From NCBI RefSeq assembly GCF_010731575.1, contig NZ_AP022617.1:3596001-3660000 (forward strand): 64,000 bases of DNA. The letters run 5' to 3'. Source of the DNA: Mycolicibacterium monacense. GTDB taxonomy: Bacteria > Actinomycetota > Actinomycetes > Mycobacteriales > Mycobacteriaceae. Made by a program: the position numbers and the translations under genes. The first letter of the stretch is position 1; every line of letters begins with the position of its first letter. A model generated the notes under the pieces. The model ran no database searches. It was given only the letters and a program-made list of their open reading frames with translations, and had not been told where the DNA came from. Positions 55,877-64,000 of this stretch are shown here, piece after piece.

Positions 55877-57178
55877 GTGTCGGCCAACGTGTGTCACGTC
55901 TCTGTCCATGCCGACGACGTCGGCGCGGTGGATCTCGCGCTGCCCGCGCGGCTGCCGGTGGCGTCGCTGATCCCGGACATCGTCCGATTGGCCGGTGCCG
56001 ACACCGGGACGCCGGCACGGTGGGAGCTCGCCACGCTGTGCGGCACCGTCCTCGACGAGGCGGTTCCGTTGCAGGATCAGGACGTTCGCGACGGTGACGT
56101 GTTGCTGCTGAGCCCCACGCTGTCCCGTGTGCCGCGGTTCGACCGACCCGATGTCGTCACCGCGGTGCTGGCGTCGGCGCCGCCGCAGGGTGACACGCGT
56201 GCGCTGCGGGTGGTCGTGGGGGTGATCGCGGCGGCGGCGGGGGCGCTCGCCGGTCTGGCCGGGCAGAGATCGGCGTCGCTGATCACCCTCGGCATGCTGG
56301 CGTGCCTGGTCGGCGGGACCGCGGTCGCCATGTCGCGGGCGGGACGGGAGATGTGGGTGTGCGGTCCCCTCGGGTGGCTCACCGTGCTGTTGGCCGGGCT
56401 GTGCGGGGCGCTGGCCGTTCCGGGCGCGCTGGATGTGCCTCACGCACTGCTGGGTGTCGCTGCCGCAGCGGCTGTTTCGCTGGTCCTCCTCCGCCTCCGG
56501 GTCGGGTCGCCGGTCGTGTCGACCGCGGCGGCGTGTGCGGGCCTGCTGTGCGCCGCGGTGATGTCGGGCGCGGTGGTGTGGCAGGTGTCGCCGCATTCGG
56601 CCGGCGTCGCGCTGGCACTGCTGGCGCTCGGTGCGTTGAGCCTGGCCCCACGTCTCTCTGTCCTGCTCTCCGGGCTGGCTCCTGCACCCTCGCTGACGGA
56701 CGAACTCCTTCCCGACGCGGCCCACCGGGCGGCCGCCGGGCACCGGCTTCTCGTCGGGCTGGTGATCGGCATCTGTGCGGCGGCGTGCATCGGCACCGCC
56801 GTGGTGGCGATCGGGGGTCTCAGTGGTGCGCGACACTGGCTGTCCGGCACCGCGTTCTGCGTCGTCGCCGGAGCGGCGATGCTGCTGCGGTCACGCTGCT
56901 ACGCTGCGGGCGCGTGCCGGTGGGCGCTGACGCTGTCCGGATCGTGTTCGCTCACAGCAGCATTCGTGGTGGCGGCGATGCGGTACGGTCCTTGGGCGGC
57001 GGCGGTGGCGGTCTGCGCCGGCGTCACCGTGATCGTGCGCGAGAGCCCGGGTGAGCCGTCGCCGCTCGCCGCGCGCTCCGTCGAGGTGCTCGAGTACGCC
57101 GTCCTGGCGGCGGTGGTGCCGGTCGCCTGCGCGGCACTCGACCTGTTCGCCATGGTCCGCACCTCGGACCTGATATGA
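55877..57178 (+). CDS. eccD4: ESX-4 membrane channel subunit EccD4
   Basis: A 433-residue protein: a ubiquitin-like N-terminal domain (VCHVSVHADDVGAVDLALPA, residues 4-90) followed by many hydrophobic helices, about ten to eleven (for example VVVGVIAAAAGALAGLAG and LGWLTVLLAGLCGALAVP), matching EccD architecture. GTG at 55877 has GGGAG 5 bases upstream; ATG at 55865 is an alternative without it. The stop overlaps the mycP4 start (ATGA). Rv3448 orthologue. Confidence 0.93.
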   Translation: MSANVCHVSVHADDVGAVDLALPARLPVASLIPDIVRLAGADTGTPARWELATLCGTVLDEAVPLQDQDVRDGDVLLLSPTLSRVPRFDRPDVVTAVLASAPPQGDTRALRVVVGVIAAAAGALAGLAGQRSASLITLGMLACLVGGTAVAMSRAGREMWVCGPLGWLTVLLAGLCGALAVPGALDVPHALLGVAAAAAVSLVLLRLRVGSPVVSTAAACAGLLCAAVMSGAVVWQVSPHSAGVALALLALGALSLAPRLSVLLSGLAPAPSLTDELLPDAAHRAAAGHRLLVGLVIGICAAACIGTAVVAIGGLSGARHWLSGTAFCVVAGAAMLLRSRCYAAGACRWALTLSGSCSLTAAFVVAAMRYGPWAAAVAVCAGVTVIVRESPGEPSPLAARSVEVLEYAVLAAVVPVACAALDLFAMVRTSDLI

Positions 57179-58512
57179 CCGGCCGAATCACCGCGGCGAC
57201 CCTCACCGGACTGCTCGTGGCGGCGGTTCCGTTGGCGACGGCCCCGGAGGTGTCGGCGGTGACCCCACCCGCCGTCGACGACGCGTTCCTTCCCGCCGCC
57301 GCACCACCGGCACCGCCGCAGCGCACCGAACAACGCGCGGAGTGCTCCGGCGCCGAACGCGACCGGGACCCGCCTGCGGACGCACGCCAGTTGGACATGC
57401 TGAACCTGCAGAGCGTGTGGCCGCTGACCAGGGGCGCGGGCCAGACGGTCGCCGTCATCGACACCGGCGTGGCCAGGCACCGGCTCCTCCCCCGACTCAT
57501 GCCCGGCGGTGACTACGTGTCGACCGGCGACGGAACCGACGACTGCGACGGGCACGGCACGCTGGTGGCCGGGATCGTCGCGGCGACAGGAGAATTCACC
57601 GGCGTGGCGCCGGATGCCGCGCTGCTGGGCATCCGTCAGTCGAGCAACAAGTTCGGGGCGGCCGACGATCCGGGCGTCACGGGGTACGGCGATGTGCAGA
57701 CACTCGCGACGGCGGTGCGCGCCGCGGCGGACCTCGGTGCGACGGTGATCAACGTGTCGTCGGTGGCCTGTCTGGCTGCGGCCGATGCGCTCGACGACCG
57801 CGCGCTGGGCGCCGCCCTCGCCTATGCCGTCGACGTGCGCAATGCGGTCGTGGTGACCGCGGCGGGCAACGTCGGCGGTCCGGGCCAGTGCCCGACGCAG
57901 AACGCCACCCAACCGGGCCGACCGGATTGGCAGAGCGTCGAATCCGTTGCCAGCCCGGCCTGGTACGACGATCTGGTGCTCACGGTCGGATCGGTGCGCA
58001 CCGACGGCGCCCCGTCGGAGTTCAGCCTCGCCGGACCGTGGGTCGACGTCGCCGCGCCGGGTGAGCACGTGGTGTCGCTGGACCCCGATGGTGACGGCCT
58101 GGTCGATGCCCTGCCGACCGCCGACGGCGACGCGTCGATCGCCGGCACCAGTTACGCCGCGCCGGTGGTCTCGGGGGTCGCGGCGCTGGTGCGCTCGCGC
58201 TGGCCGCACCTGACCGCCCGCCAGGTGATGCAGCGCATCGAGGACACCGCGCACCGGCCACCTGCGGGCTGGGATCCCGTCGTCGGCCACGGTGTCGTGG
58301 ACGTGGCGGCCGCCGTGAGCGGCGGCGTACCCGCCGACACGACCGAGACCCCAGCGCGGTCACTGCACGCACCGGCCGACGTCCCGCACGACGGGCGGCC
58401 CCGCCGGGTCGCCATGGCCGGAGCGGGGATCTGCGTGGCGATCACGGTGCTCGTCGCGCTGAGCGCCTCATCGCACCGGCGCGGCCACTCCGACCGCGTC
58501 GCGCGTCACTGA
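57175..58512 (+). CDS. mycP4: ESX-4 mycosin protease MycP4
   Basis: A 445-residue subtilisin-type membrane-anchored protease. N-terminal signal peptide; the triad is Asp in VAVIDTGVARH, His in DCDGHGTLVAGIVAA and Ser in IAGTSYAAPVVSGVAALV. The C-terminus VAMAGAGICVAITVLVALSA is a transmembrane anchor with a basic tail. Mycosins stabilise the type VII complex and cleave substrates. ATG overlaps the eccD4 stop. Its 3' end overlaps the convergent eccB4 by 45 bases. Rv3449 orthologue. Confidence 0.95.
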   Translation: MTGRITAATLTGLLVAAVPLATAPEVSAVTPPAVDDAFLPAAAPPAPPQRTEQRAECSGAERDRDPPADARQLDMLNLQSVWPLTRGAGQTVAVIDTGVARHRLLPRLMPGGDYVSTGDGTDDCDGHGTLVAGIVAATGEFTGVAPDAALLGIRQSSNKFGAADDPGVTGYGDVQTLATAVRAAADLGATVINVSSVACLAAADALDDRALGAALAYAVDVRNAVVVTAAGNVGGPGQCPTQNATQPGRPDWQSVESVASPAWYDDLVLTVGSVRTDGAPSEFSLAGPWVDVAAPGEHVVSLDPDGDGLVDALPTADGDASIAGTSYAAPVVSGVAALVRSRWPHLTARQVMQRIEDTAHRPPAGWDPVVGHGVVDVAAAVSGGVPADTTETPARSLHAPADVPHDGRPRRVAMAGAGICVAITVLVALSASSHRRGHSDRVARH

Positions 58513-59841
58513 CGCTGCGGCACGGCTCAGTTCGGGTCCGCGGGGCAGCCGGGCCAGCACCGGCCACGGCGCAGGCACCGGCGACGACCCCACGCCGAGC
58601 GTGCGGGCGGTGTCGTCGTCGGGCACCCCGAACAGCACACCGAGGTCCGTCACCAGATAGCGCGGTTGTGCGCCGCCCCCGCCGCCGGTGACGCCGACCG
58701 GACGGGTGTAGACACTGCGCCCCGGCGGAAGGGACACGCCGTCCACGTTCGGTCCGGCACCGTCGGCCTGCGCAAGCTCCACGACCGCGGCAGCCGGCGC
58801 GGTGTCGACGAGCGTGGTGGTCACGTCCGGGCCGTTCATCGCCCAATGTGCGCACAGCACAGTCGGTTCGGTGATGGTCACCCGATCGGGATGGGTGGCG
58901 GTCGGCAGCGGGGCCACGGCGCCGGCCGCGGCCACCGCATCGGGGGCGACGGCGGGAATGTCTTGACTGCGTTGGCGGACGGTGAACCGGATCAGGTCGG
59001 CGGTCACCTCACCGATGCGCTGGACGCCGTCGGCCAGCACGACGTAGTACTCCGCGGTGTCGGCGCGCGGCAGGCGCACGACCTCACCCACCGGATGGCC
59101 TGCCACGGCACCCCGGCCGCCGGCGCGCGGCACGGCCGGGGCGGTGATCGGCGGGTTCTCGGGCAGCGCGTCGAGTAGTGCACGGGAGACCGGTCGCGGG
59201 GTCACACCGTCCAGCCGCAGGGCCCGCACGACCGCGGTGTCGCGCAGGTCGACCGCGGAGCGCCGGCCGGCGTGCAGCAGGTAGGTGACCGCCGGACCTT
59301 CCGACCGTGCGGTGACCAGGACGGCGCGATCCCCGGCGAGGACGCCCGGCGGTTGCGGTCCGACCGCCACCGACGTCGATTCGGCGCGGTCGCACACCGT
59401 CCACCCGGCCTCCTGCGGCGGCAGCACCGGCCCGATCACGGCCGGCGCGCCGGCGATGCCGACCTGGGGTCCGCGCCGCGCTTCGGCCAGCGCGCGGGCG
59501 CTGACCGTCCGGGGCTCCGCGGCGTTGCCGACCACCAGGCGGGCCGAGGCGAGGTTGGGCACCGGATGCAGAGTGTCGGCGATCCGCACGTAGAGGGCGC
59601 CGGACTGCGCCTCCATCACGATCGGGGCATCGCCGAGGCCGCCCTGCGGGCGCAGCACCGCCAGGATCGCGCAACCGGCCACCGCGATGGCCGCAAGCAC
59701 CGCACCGGCGACGAGTGCGATCGACTGGCCGCGCAGCGGATCGTCGAGCATCCGGACGTCCGCGCGGACCAGTGCGTGTTCCATGCGGCGCATCAGGAAC
59801 CGGTATCCGCTGACGTGCAGCCCGGTGGTCGGTCGGCCCAT
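58468..59841 (-). CDS. eccB4: ESX-4 periplasmic ring subunit EccB4
   Basis: A 457-residue protein starting MGRPTTGLHVSGYRFLMRRM, the conserved EccB opening, with one transmembrane helix (SIALVAGAVLAAIAVAGCAI, about residues 40-59) and a large extracytoplasmic repeat domain. TVCDRAE and VLCAHWAMNG hold the paired Cys. ATG at 59841 has GGGGGTGG upstream. It is divergent from the GGDEF-like gene. Rv3450c orthologue. No eccE gene is seen in this window. Confidence 0.95.
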   Translation of the reverse strand: MGRPTTGLHVSGYRFLMRRMEHALVRADVRMLDDPLRGQSIALVAGAVLAAIAVAGCAILAVLRPQGGLGDAPIVMEAQSGALYVRIADTLHPVPNLASARLVVGNAAEPRTVSARALAEARRGPQVGIAGAPAVIGPVLPPQEAGWTVCDRAESTSVAVGPQPPGVLAGDRAVLVTARSEGPAVTYLLHAGRRSAVDLRDTAVVRALRLDGVTPRPVSRALLDALPENPPITAPAVPRAGGRGAVAGHPVGEVVRLPRADTAEYYVVLADGVQRIGEVTADLIRFTVRQRSQDIPAVAPDAVAAAGAVAPLPTATHPDRVTITEPTVLCAHWAMNGPDVTTTLVDTAPAAAVVELAQADGAGPNVDGVSLPPGRSVYTRPVGVTGGGGGAQPRYLVTDLGVLFGVPDDDTARTLGVGSSPVPAPWPVLARLPRGPELSRAAASVTRDAVGVAAPVR

Positions 59842-59955
59842 ATCCACCCCCGAGGGGGAGCGTAACCGCGCTCCGCGCACCTCCCTGACGCCGATTTTCC
59901 GGCCGCCATGTCGGTGCTCGGGCATACAGTTGACGCAGCAGTGGGAGGTGTCACG

Positions 59956-61083
59956 ATGTTCCAGGCGATGCGGCAGTACTGGCGCCAGCCGGAACATTTC
60001 TATTGGCTGACCTCCTTCCTGGCCGCGCGGGAGGCGCAGTCGGCGACGTGCCGGCTGATCGCGATGTTCGTCGCGACGCTCGGGGCGGTGCCGCTGGCGA
60101 TGCAGTGGAGCGACGCCGGCCCGAACACCACCTTCGAGCGCGGTGTCGGCGCCGCGGTCACGCTCAGCTGCCTGGTGATCGCGGGCTTCTGGTTGCGGCG
60201 CCGGTGGCCGTCGCGGCGGCAATCCGGCGTGTTCGTGGCGGTGACGGCCGTCATCATCGCCGCCGGCTCCCTGATCATGTCCGACCCCGAGGCCGGTCTG
60301 CTGCTGGCGACGGGCTTCGCGGTGTTGGGGGCCTACATCGCGCTGTTCCACACCGCCCACTACATCGTCGGTGTGTTCGCGCTCTCCGAGTTCACCGGCG
60401 TCGTGCTGGCGTTCCGGCTGGCCGAGACGGCGGGTGCGGTGTGGGCGCTGACGGCGCTCACCATCGTCATGACGGTCACCGTGGCGGTGCCGTTCGCCTG
60501 CCACCTGCTGCTCTACGCCGTCGACATCGACGTGGACAACGCCGACATCGACCCGCTGACCGGGTTGTTGAACCGTGAGGCGTTCTACCGCGCCGCCGGC
60601 CACGTGGTCTCCCGCAGCCGTGACGACGATCAGCGCCTGGTGTTGGTGGTCATCAACCTCGACAACATGCGACTGCTGTGTGAGACCGACGGTGAGCTGG
60701 CGTGTGAGCGGGCCCGCGTGGCGATCGGCCAGACCCTGCGTGAGACGACCCGCCACAACGCGTTCGTCGCCCACACCGGTGACGACGAGTACCTGATCGC
60801 CGACACGTTCGCCACGACGGATTCGTTCCCGCTGGTCGAACGGGTGCGGAAGGCGATTGCCGCGACGCCGCCACGGGTGACGGCGAGCATGGGTGTGGTC
60901 AGTACACCGATGCGCGGTTTGGGTGCCTGCCCGCCGACGGAGCTGCTCGACGAGCTGATCACGGTCGCGACGATGGCGATGTACGACGCCCGCCGCGCCG
61001 GGGGCAACCAGGCCCGTTACGTCTCGTGTGACCGGCCGGCCGTCCTCGACAACGCCCGGCCGCTGGGCACCGACGACCTCTAG
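59956..61083 (+). CDS. Membrane protein with degenerate GGDEF domain
   Basis: A 375-residue protein: a soluble N-terminus (about 1-30), six hydrophobic helices (about 35-190, for example LLLATGFAVLGAYIALFHTA), then a GGDEF-like domain opening DIDPLTGLLNREAFYRAAGH. The signature reads VAHTGDDEYLIADTF, GDDEY instead of GGDEF, so diguanylate cyclase activity is doubtful; it may bind GTP or c-di-GMP or have lost function. ATG at 59956 has GGGAGG 8 bases upstream. The stop overlaps the convergent CGNR gene by 4 bases. Confidence 0.85.
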   Translation: MFQAMRQYWRQPEHFYWLTSFLAAREAQSATCRLIAMFVATLGAVPLAMQWSDAGPNTTFERGVGAAVTLSCLVIAGFWLRRRWPSRRQSGVFVAVTAVIIAAGSLIMSDPEAGLLLATGFAVLGAYIALFHTAHYIVGVFALSEFTGVVLAFRLAETAGAVWALTALTIVMTVTVAVPFACHLLLYAVDIDVDNADIDPLTGLLNREAFYRAAGHVVSRSRDDDQRLVLVVINLDNMRLLCETDGELACERARVAIGQTLRETTRHNAFVAHTGDDEYLIADTFATTDSFPLVERVRKAIAATPPRVTASMGVVSTPMRGLGACPPTELLDELITVATMAMYDARRAGGNQARYVSCDRPAVLDNARPLGTDDL

Positions 61084-61634
61084 GAGTCCTTCGCGCGACG
61101 CTCACGGTAGGCCGCCACATGCTGACGGTTGCCGCAGTTGCCCGTATCGCAGAACATCCGCGACCGGTTGCGCGACAGATCCACCAGCACCGCCTCGCAG
61201 TCCGGTGCCGCGCAGGTCTTCAGCCGCCGCAGCTCCCCGGCGCGGATCAGGTCGGCCAGCGCCATCGCCATCTCGGCGCCCATGCGCTGCCACAGCGGAT
61301 CGTGGATCGACGCCAGGTGCAGATGCCATTCCGGCATCTCGGGGTGGCGGGTCAGCCACGGGGAGGCCCGCGTGTCCGACAACAGCGCATTGACCTGACC
61401 GACGGTGCGCTCCTCGTCGTCGGCGGCCGCCCAGATCTTGCCGAGCCGCTCCCGCAGCCGATGCACGGCGGTGAGTTCGGCGTCGTCGCGGTCCCGCCGT
61501 CCGGTCCAGCCGAAACCGTCGAGGTACTCATCCAGCGCGGCCATGTCGCCGAGTTGTTCGCCCTGGACCCGATCGCTGTTGATCAGCACACACGCTGCCC
61601 GCAGTGTGAGTTCTGTGTCATGAGTGAAATTCAT
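61080..61634 (-). CDS. CGNR zinc-finger/ABATE regulator
   Basis: A 184-residue actinobacterial regulator: an N-terminal ABATE-type helical domain (HDTELTLRAACVLINSDR) and a C-terminal CGNR zinc finger with Cys at LKTCAAPDCEAVLVDLSRN, RMFCDTGNCGNRQHVAAYRE, a four-Cys site. It is divergent from the EamA transporter and probably controls it. ATG at 61634 (MNFTHDTE) is 11 bases after GGAG; ATG at 61643 is only 2 bases after it. The start region overlaps an operator-like repeat. Confidence 0.85.
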   Translation of the reverse strand: MNFTHDTELTLRAACVLINSDRVQGEQLGDMAALDEYLDGFGWTGRRDRDDAELTAVHRLRERLGKIWAAADDEERTVGQVNALLSDTRASPWLTRHPEMPEWHLHLASIHDPLWQRMGAEMAMALADLIRAGELRRLKTCAAPDCEAVLVDLSRNRSRMFCDTGNCGNRQHVAAYRERRAKDS

Positions 61635-61693
61635 TTGACTCATGACTCCTTCGATCGATACGGTCAGGACCAAAGCTCATTTTACTCATTACA
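61619..61693. promoter_or_regulatory. Direct repeats in the CGNR/EamA divergent promoter
   Basis: TCATTTGACTCATGAC (61631-61646) and TCATTTTACTCATTAC (61678-61693) match at 14 of 16 bases, 47 bases apart. The first copy is also within the inverted repeat CATGAGT-N12-ACTCATG (61619-61644) and covers the CGNR start codons. The second lies just before the EamA ribosome-binding site. Likely operators for the CGNR regulator. Confidence 0.6.
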
Positions 61694-61708
61694 TCTCCGG
61701 AGGTGTTC

Positions 61709-62782
61709 GTGGCTGCGCACGGCGCTCTCACTTCGCAGCGGGCCCCGGTCGACCACTTCCGGTCCGGCCTGATGCTTGCCGTCGGTTCGGCGTTCGCCTT
61801 CGGCATGTCCGGACCACTGGGCAAGTCGCTGATGGTCGCCGGGTGGAGCCCCACCGCGGCGGTGACGGCCCGACTGGCCGGCGGCGCGCTCCTCATGGCG
61901 GTGTTCGCGACCGTCGTGCGCCCCGGTTGGCTGCGCGAGGCCGTATCGCACTGGCGGACCGTCTTCGCCTACGGCGCGGTTCCGATCGCCGGCGCCCAGC
62001 TCTTCTACTACAACGCCGTCTCGCACCTCACGGTCGGCGTGGCACTGCTGCTGGAGTACACCGCCCCGCTGCTCGTGGTGGCGTGGCTGTGGCTGACCAC
62101 CCGCCGCAGGCCGTCGAACAGGACGCTGGCGGGCGTCGCGCTCGCCGTCACGGGCATCATGCTCGTCCTCGGGGTCATCGACAGCGGCGGATTCGCCGCC
62201 GCGCACATCAGCCTCGTCGGCGTCGGCTGGGGCCTGGCCGCCGGTGTGTGCGCCGCGTGCTACTTCCTGATGTCGGAGCGGGTCGCCACCGGCGAGGAGA
62301 ACGCAGGCAGCGTCCATCCGGTCACCCTGGCGGCGGCCGGGTTGGCCGTCGGCGGGGCGCTCACCGCGCTGCTCGGCCTCGTCGGCGTCATGCCGCTGAC
62401 CTTCACCGCCGCCGACACCGTCATCGCCGGCTGGGCCACCTCGTGGGTGGTGCCGGTGATCGCGCTCGGCCTCATCCCGACCGCGATCGCTTACACGCTG
62501 GGCATCATGGGCATTGCGCGGCTGCGGCCGCGGTTCGCCTCACTGGTCGGGCTGTCGGAAGTGCTGTTCGCCGTGCTGGCGGCCTGGGTCCTGCTCGGCG
62601 AATCGATGACCGTGGTGCAGGCGCTCGGCGGGGTCATCGTGCTGAGCGGCCTCGCGCTCGCCCGCCAGGGAGACCGGCAGGATTCTCGCGATGCCGACGG
62701 CGGGGACCTGGTCGCCGAGGCGATGTGGCCCGAAACACCGTTCGAGGATCGCAAAGAACCGGGATCCGTTGGCTGTAGCTAG
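61709..62782 (+). CDS. EamA/RhaT-type transporter
   Basis: A 357-residue DMT-superfamily inner-membrane transporter with ten hydrophobic helices in two five-helix EamA repeats (AVGSAFAFGMSGPLGKSLMV in the first; GVGWGLAAGVCAACYFLMSE and LVGLSEVLFAVLAAWVLLGE in the second). GGAGG at 61699-61703 is 5 bases before GTG 61709, which I take as the start; GTG at 61703 would overlap that site. The cargo is unknown; such proteins export amino acids or other metabolites or drugs. Regulation by the divergent CGNR gene is inferred. Confidence 0.9.
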   Translation: MAAHGALTSQRAPVDHFRSGLMLAVGSAFAFGMSGPLGKSLMVAGWSPTAAVTARLAGGALLMAVFATVVRPGWLREAVSHWRTVFAYGAVPIAGAQLFYYNAVSHLTVGVALLLEYTAPLLVVAWLWLTTRRRPSNRTLAGVALAVTGIMLVLGVIDSGGFAAAHISLVGVGWGLAAGVCAACYFLMSERVATGEENAGSVHPVTLAAAGLAVGGALTALLGLVGVMPLTFTAADTVIAGWATSWVVPVIALGLIPTAIAYTLGIMGIARLRPRFASLVGLSEVLFAVLAAWVLLGESMTVVQALGGVIVLSGLALARQGDRQDSRDADGGDLVAEAMWPETPFEDRKEPGSVGCS

Positions 62783-62799
62783 CCCACCTATGTGATTAT

Positions 62800-63474
62800 G
62801 TGCCGGTGATCTCGCTTCGGGCCGGTGCGCGCCTGGCCGCCACCGCACTCTCCGTCGTCACCGCCGGTGTCCTCGTCGCCGCGGGCCCCGCGCCGAGCGC
62901 TACCGCGCAGGGCTGCTCCGATGTCGAGCTGATCTTCGCGCGCGGCACCAGCGAACCGGCGGGCATCGGCCGGGTCGGCCAGGCACTCGCCGACGCGATG
63001 CGCCCGATCCTCGGGGGGCGCACGCTGAGCACCTACGGCGTGAACTACCCGGCCACCTACGACTTCCTGACCACCGCCGCGGGGGCGGCCGACGCGACCG
63101 CGCGGATCGCGTCGGTCTCGAGTCAGTGCCCCGGCACGCGATTCGTGCTGGGCGGGTACTCGCAAGGCGCGGCGGTGATCGACATGCTCGCCGGCGTTCC
63201 ACCGCTCGGGAACCGGATCGGCGACATCGGATCGGCGCCGCCGCTGCCGGGGAGCTACGTCAGCGACGTCGCGGCGGTCACGGTGTTCGGCAACCCCGCC
63301 ACCAAGTTCGGCAACCCCGTCAACGCGCGGGGCCTGTTCGCCGGACGCGGAATCGACCTCTGCAGCGACGGCGACCCGATCTGCTCGGACGGCCGCAACC
63401 CCTTCGCGCACACCAACTACGAATCGTCGCCGTTCATCGGTCAGGCAGCAGGATTCGCAGCCGGCCTGATTTGA
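62800..63474 (+). CDS. Cutinase-family esterase (Cut3-like)
   Basis: A 224-residue secreted serine esterase. Signal peptide to about residue 36 (TAGVLVAAGPAPSATAQ). Catalytic Ser in FVLGGYSQGAAVIDM, Asp in LCSDGDPICSDGRN and His in NPFAHTNYESSP; Cys pairs QGCSD/SSQCPG and LCSDG/ICSDG fit the two cutinase disulfides. Its position after ESX-4 matches Rv3451 (cut3). GTG at 62800 is used; another GTG at 62806 is possible. Confidence 0.92.
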   Translation: MPVISLRAGARLAATALSVVTAGVLVAAGPAPSATAQGCSDVELIFARGTSEPAGIGRVGQALADAMRPILGGRTLSTYGVNYPATYDFLTTAAGAADATARIASVSSQCPGTRFVLGGYSQGAAVIDMLAGVPPLGNRIGDIGSAPPLPGSYVSDVAAVTVFGNPATKFGNPVNARGLFAGRGIDLCSDGDPICSDGRNPFAHTNYESSPFIGQAAGFAAGLI

Positions 63475-63479
63475 CGATC

Positions 63480-64000
63480 ATGTCGGTTACCATCGACGGG
63501 GTGCAAGATCATTCCGCCTCGCCCCGCTGGGTCCGCCGGTGTCTGACGCTCGCCGCGTCCGTGTTCGTCGCCGCCGGACTACTCATCGCGCCTTCGACAC
63601 TGTCACGCACCGCCGCCGTCGCGTCCGCGCAGTCGTGCCCACAGGCCGAGCTGATCTTCGCTCGCGGCCGCACCGAATCGCCCGGCGCCGGTGTGATCGG
63701 CAATGCACTGATCAGCGCCCTGCGCAGCAAGACCGACAAGGACATCGGCCTCTACTCCGTGCAGTACCCGGCGGACACCGAGATCGACATGGGCGCCAAC
63801 GACATGAGCTCACGCATCCAGGACATGGCCGGACGGTGCCCCGACACCCGCCTGGTGCTGGGCGGCTATTCGCTCGGCGCGGCCGTGACCGACATCGTGC
63901 TCGCGGCACCGATCGCGGCGTTCGGTTTCGACAGGCCGCTGCCGCCGGGCATGGACCAGCACATCGCCGCGATCGCCCTGTTCGGCAACGGCGTCGCGTG
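63480..64000 (+). CDS. Cutinase-family esterase (Cut4-like), truncated by window end
   Basis: The frame is open from ATG 63480 to the end of the window (173 codons, no stop). It has a signal peptide (LTLAASVFVAAGLLIAPSTL), then SCPQAELIFARGRTESPG and the catalytic Ser motif LVLGGYSLGAAVTDIVL; the Asp/His half lies outside. It aligns with the preceding cutinase (ARGxTESPG, GGYSxGAAV), so the pair is a tandem duplication as in Rv3451-Rv3452. A GTG at 63501 is an alternative start. Only 5 bases separate it from the cut3-like stop. Confidence 0.88.
   Translation, partial: MSVTIDGVQDHSASPRWVRRCLTLAASVFVAAGLLIAPSTLSRTAAVASAQSCPQAELIFARGRTESPGAGVIGNALISALRSKTDKDIGLYSVQYPADTEIDMGANDMSSRIQDMAGRCPDTRLVLGGYSLGAAVTDIVLAAPIAAFGFDRPLPPGMDQHIAAIALFGNGVA

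Overview
The window is high-GC actinobacterial DNA and almost certainly comes from a rapidly growing, environmental-type Mycobacterium (Mycolicibacterium). The conserved gene order follows the M. tuberculosis H37Rv block from about Rv3389c to Rv3452. In order it holds htdY, iunH, imuB/imuA', guaA, a HAD phosphatase with a GH65 phosphorylase, choD, guaB3, guaB2, a DUF5319 gene, rsdA-sigD, an Rv3415c-like gene, whiB3, groEL1-groES, the tsaD-rimI-tsaB-tsaE set, alr, gadB, nnrE/nnrD, glmS, the Rv3438 to Rv3440c homologues, glmM, rpsI-rplM, the ESX-4 type VII secretion locus and two cutinases. The H37Rv comparison is from memory; no search was run.

Layout. 0-5.4 kb: an acidic secreted protein, a two-domain universal stress protein, a MaoC hydratase, a MarR regulator, a nucleoside hydrolase and an ohrR-ohr peroxide-response operon. 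5.4-7.7 kb: the SOS mutasome genes imuA'-imuB behind a perfect LexA box. 7.8-18.8 kb: guanine nucleotide synthesis (guaA, guaB2, guaB3), a disaccharide-phosphorylase pair, a cholesterol-oxidase-like GMC enzyme, and an AbiEi/DUF559 gene bracketed by two copies of the same hairpin between choD and guaB3, which are neighbours in H37Rv. 18.8-22.1 kb: sigma-D with its membrane anti-sigma factor, and WhiB3. 22.1-27.3 kb: an accessory segment absent from the H37Rv order. It contains a type I DAHP synthase behind what looks like an aromatic-amino-acid attenuator, a DUF6448 protein, a Met/His-rich exported protein, a lipocalin, and an oxidoreductase/MarR pair with repeated operators and a CRP-type site. 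27.4-34.8 kb: chaperonin genes with a CIRCE operator, then a tightly overlapping alr-hydrolase-tsaE-tsaB-rimI-tsaD-SnoaL operon (t6A tRNA modification). 35-47.4 kb: gadB, nicotinamide-nucleotide repair, a small accessory cluster, glmS and glmM for UDP-GlcNAc supply, and a type-VII-secretion-like substrate pair. 47.5-49 kb: two paralogous small secreted proteins sharing upstream and terminator elements. 49-59.9 kb: rplM-rpsI and ESX-4 (esxU, esxT, an Rv3446c-like gene, eccC4, eccD4, mycP4, eccB4; no eccE seen). 59.9-64 kb: a degenerate GGDEF protein, a CGNR regulator with a divergent EamA transporter, and two cutinases, the second cut by the window end.

Several genes have a TANNNT -10 box 6-7 bases before the start codon and no Shine-Dalgarno sequence, which is the leaderless layout common in mycobacteria. 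I saw no tRNA, rRNA, CRISPR array or insertion-sequence transposase. Most large open frames opposite real genes are GC-driven shadows.

The two signals most worth following are the attenuator-like leader in front of the DAHP synthase gene (23258-23392) and the hairpin-gene-hairpin unit around the AbiEi/DUF559 gene (14421-15500).
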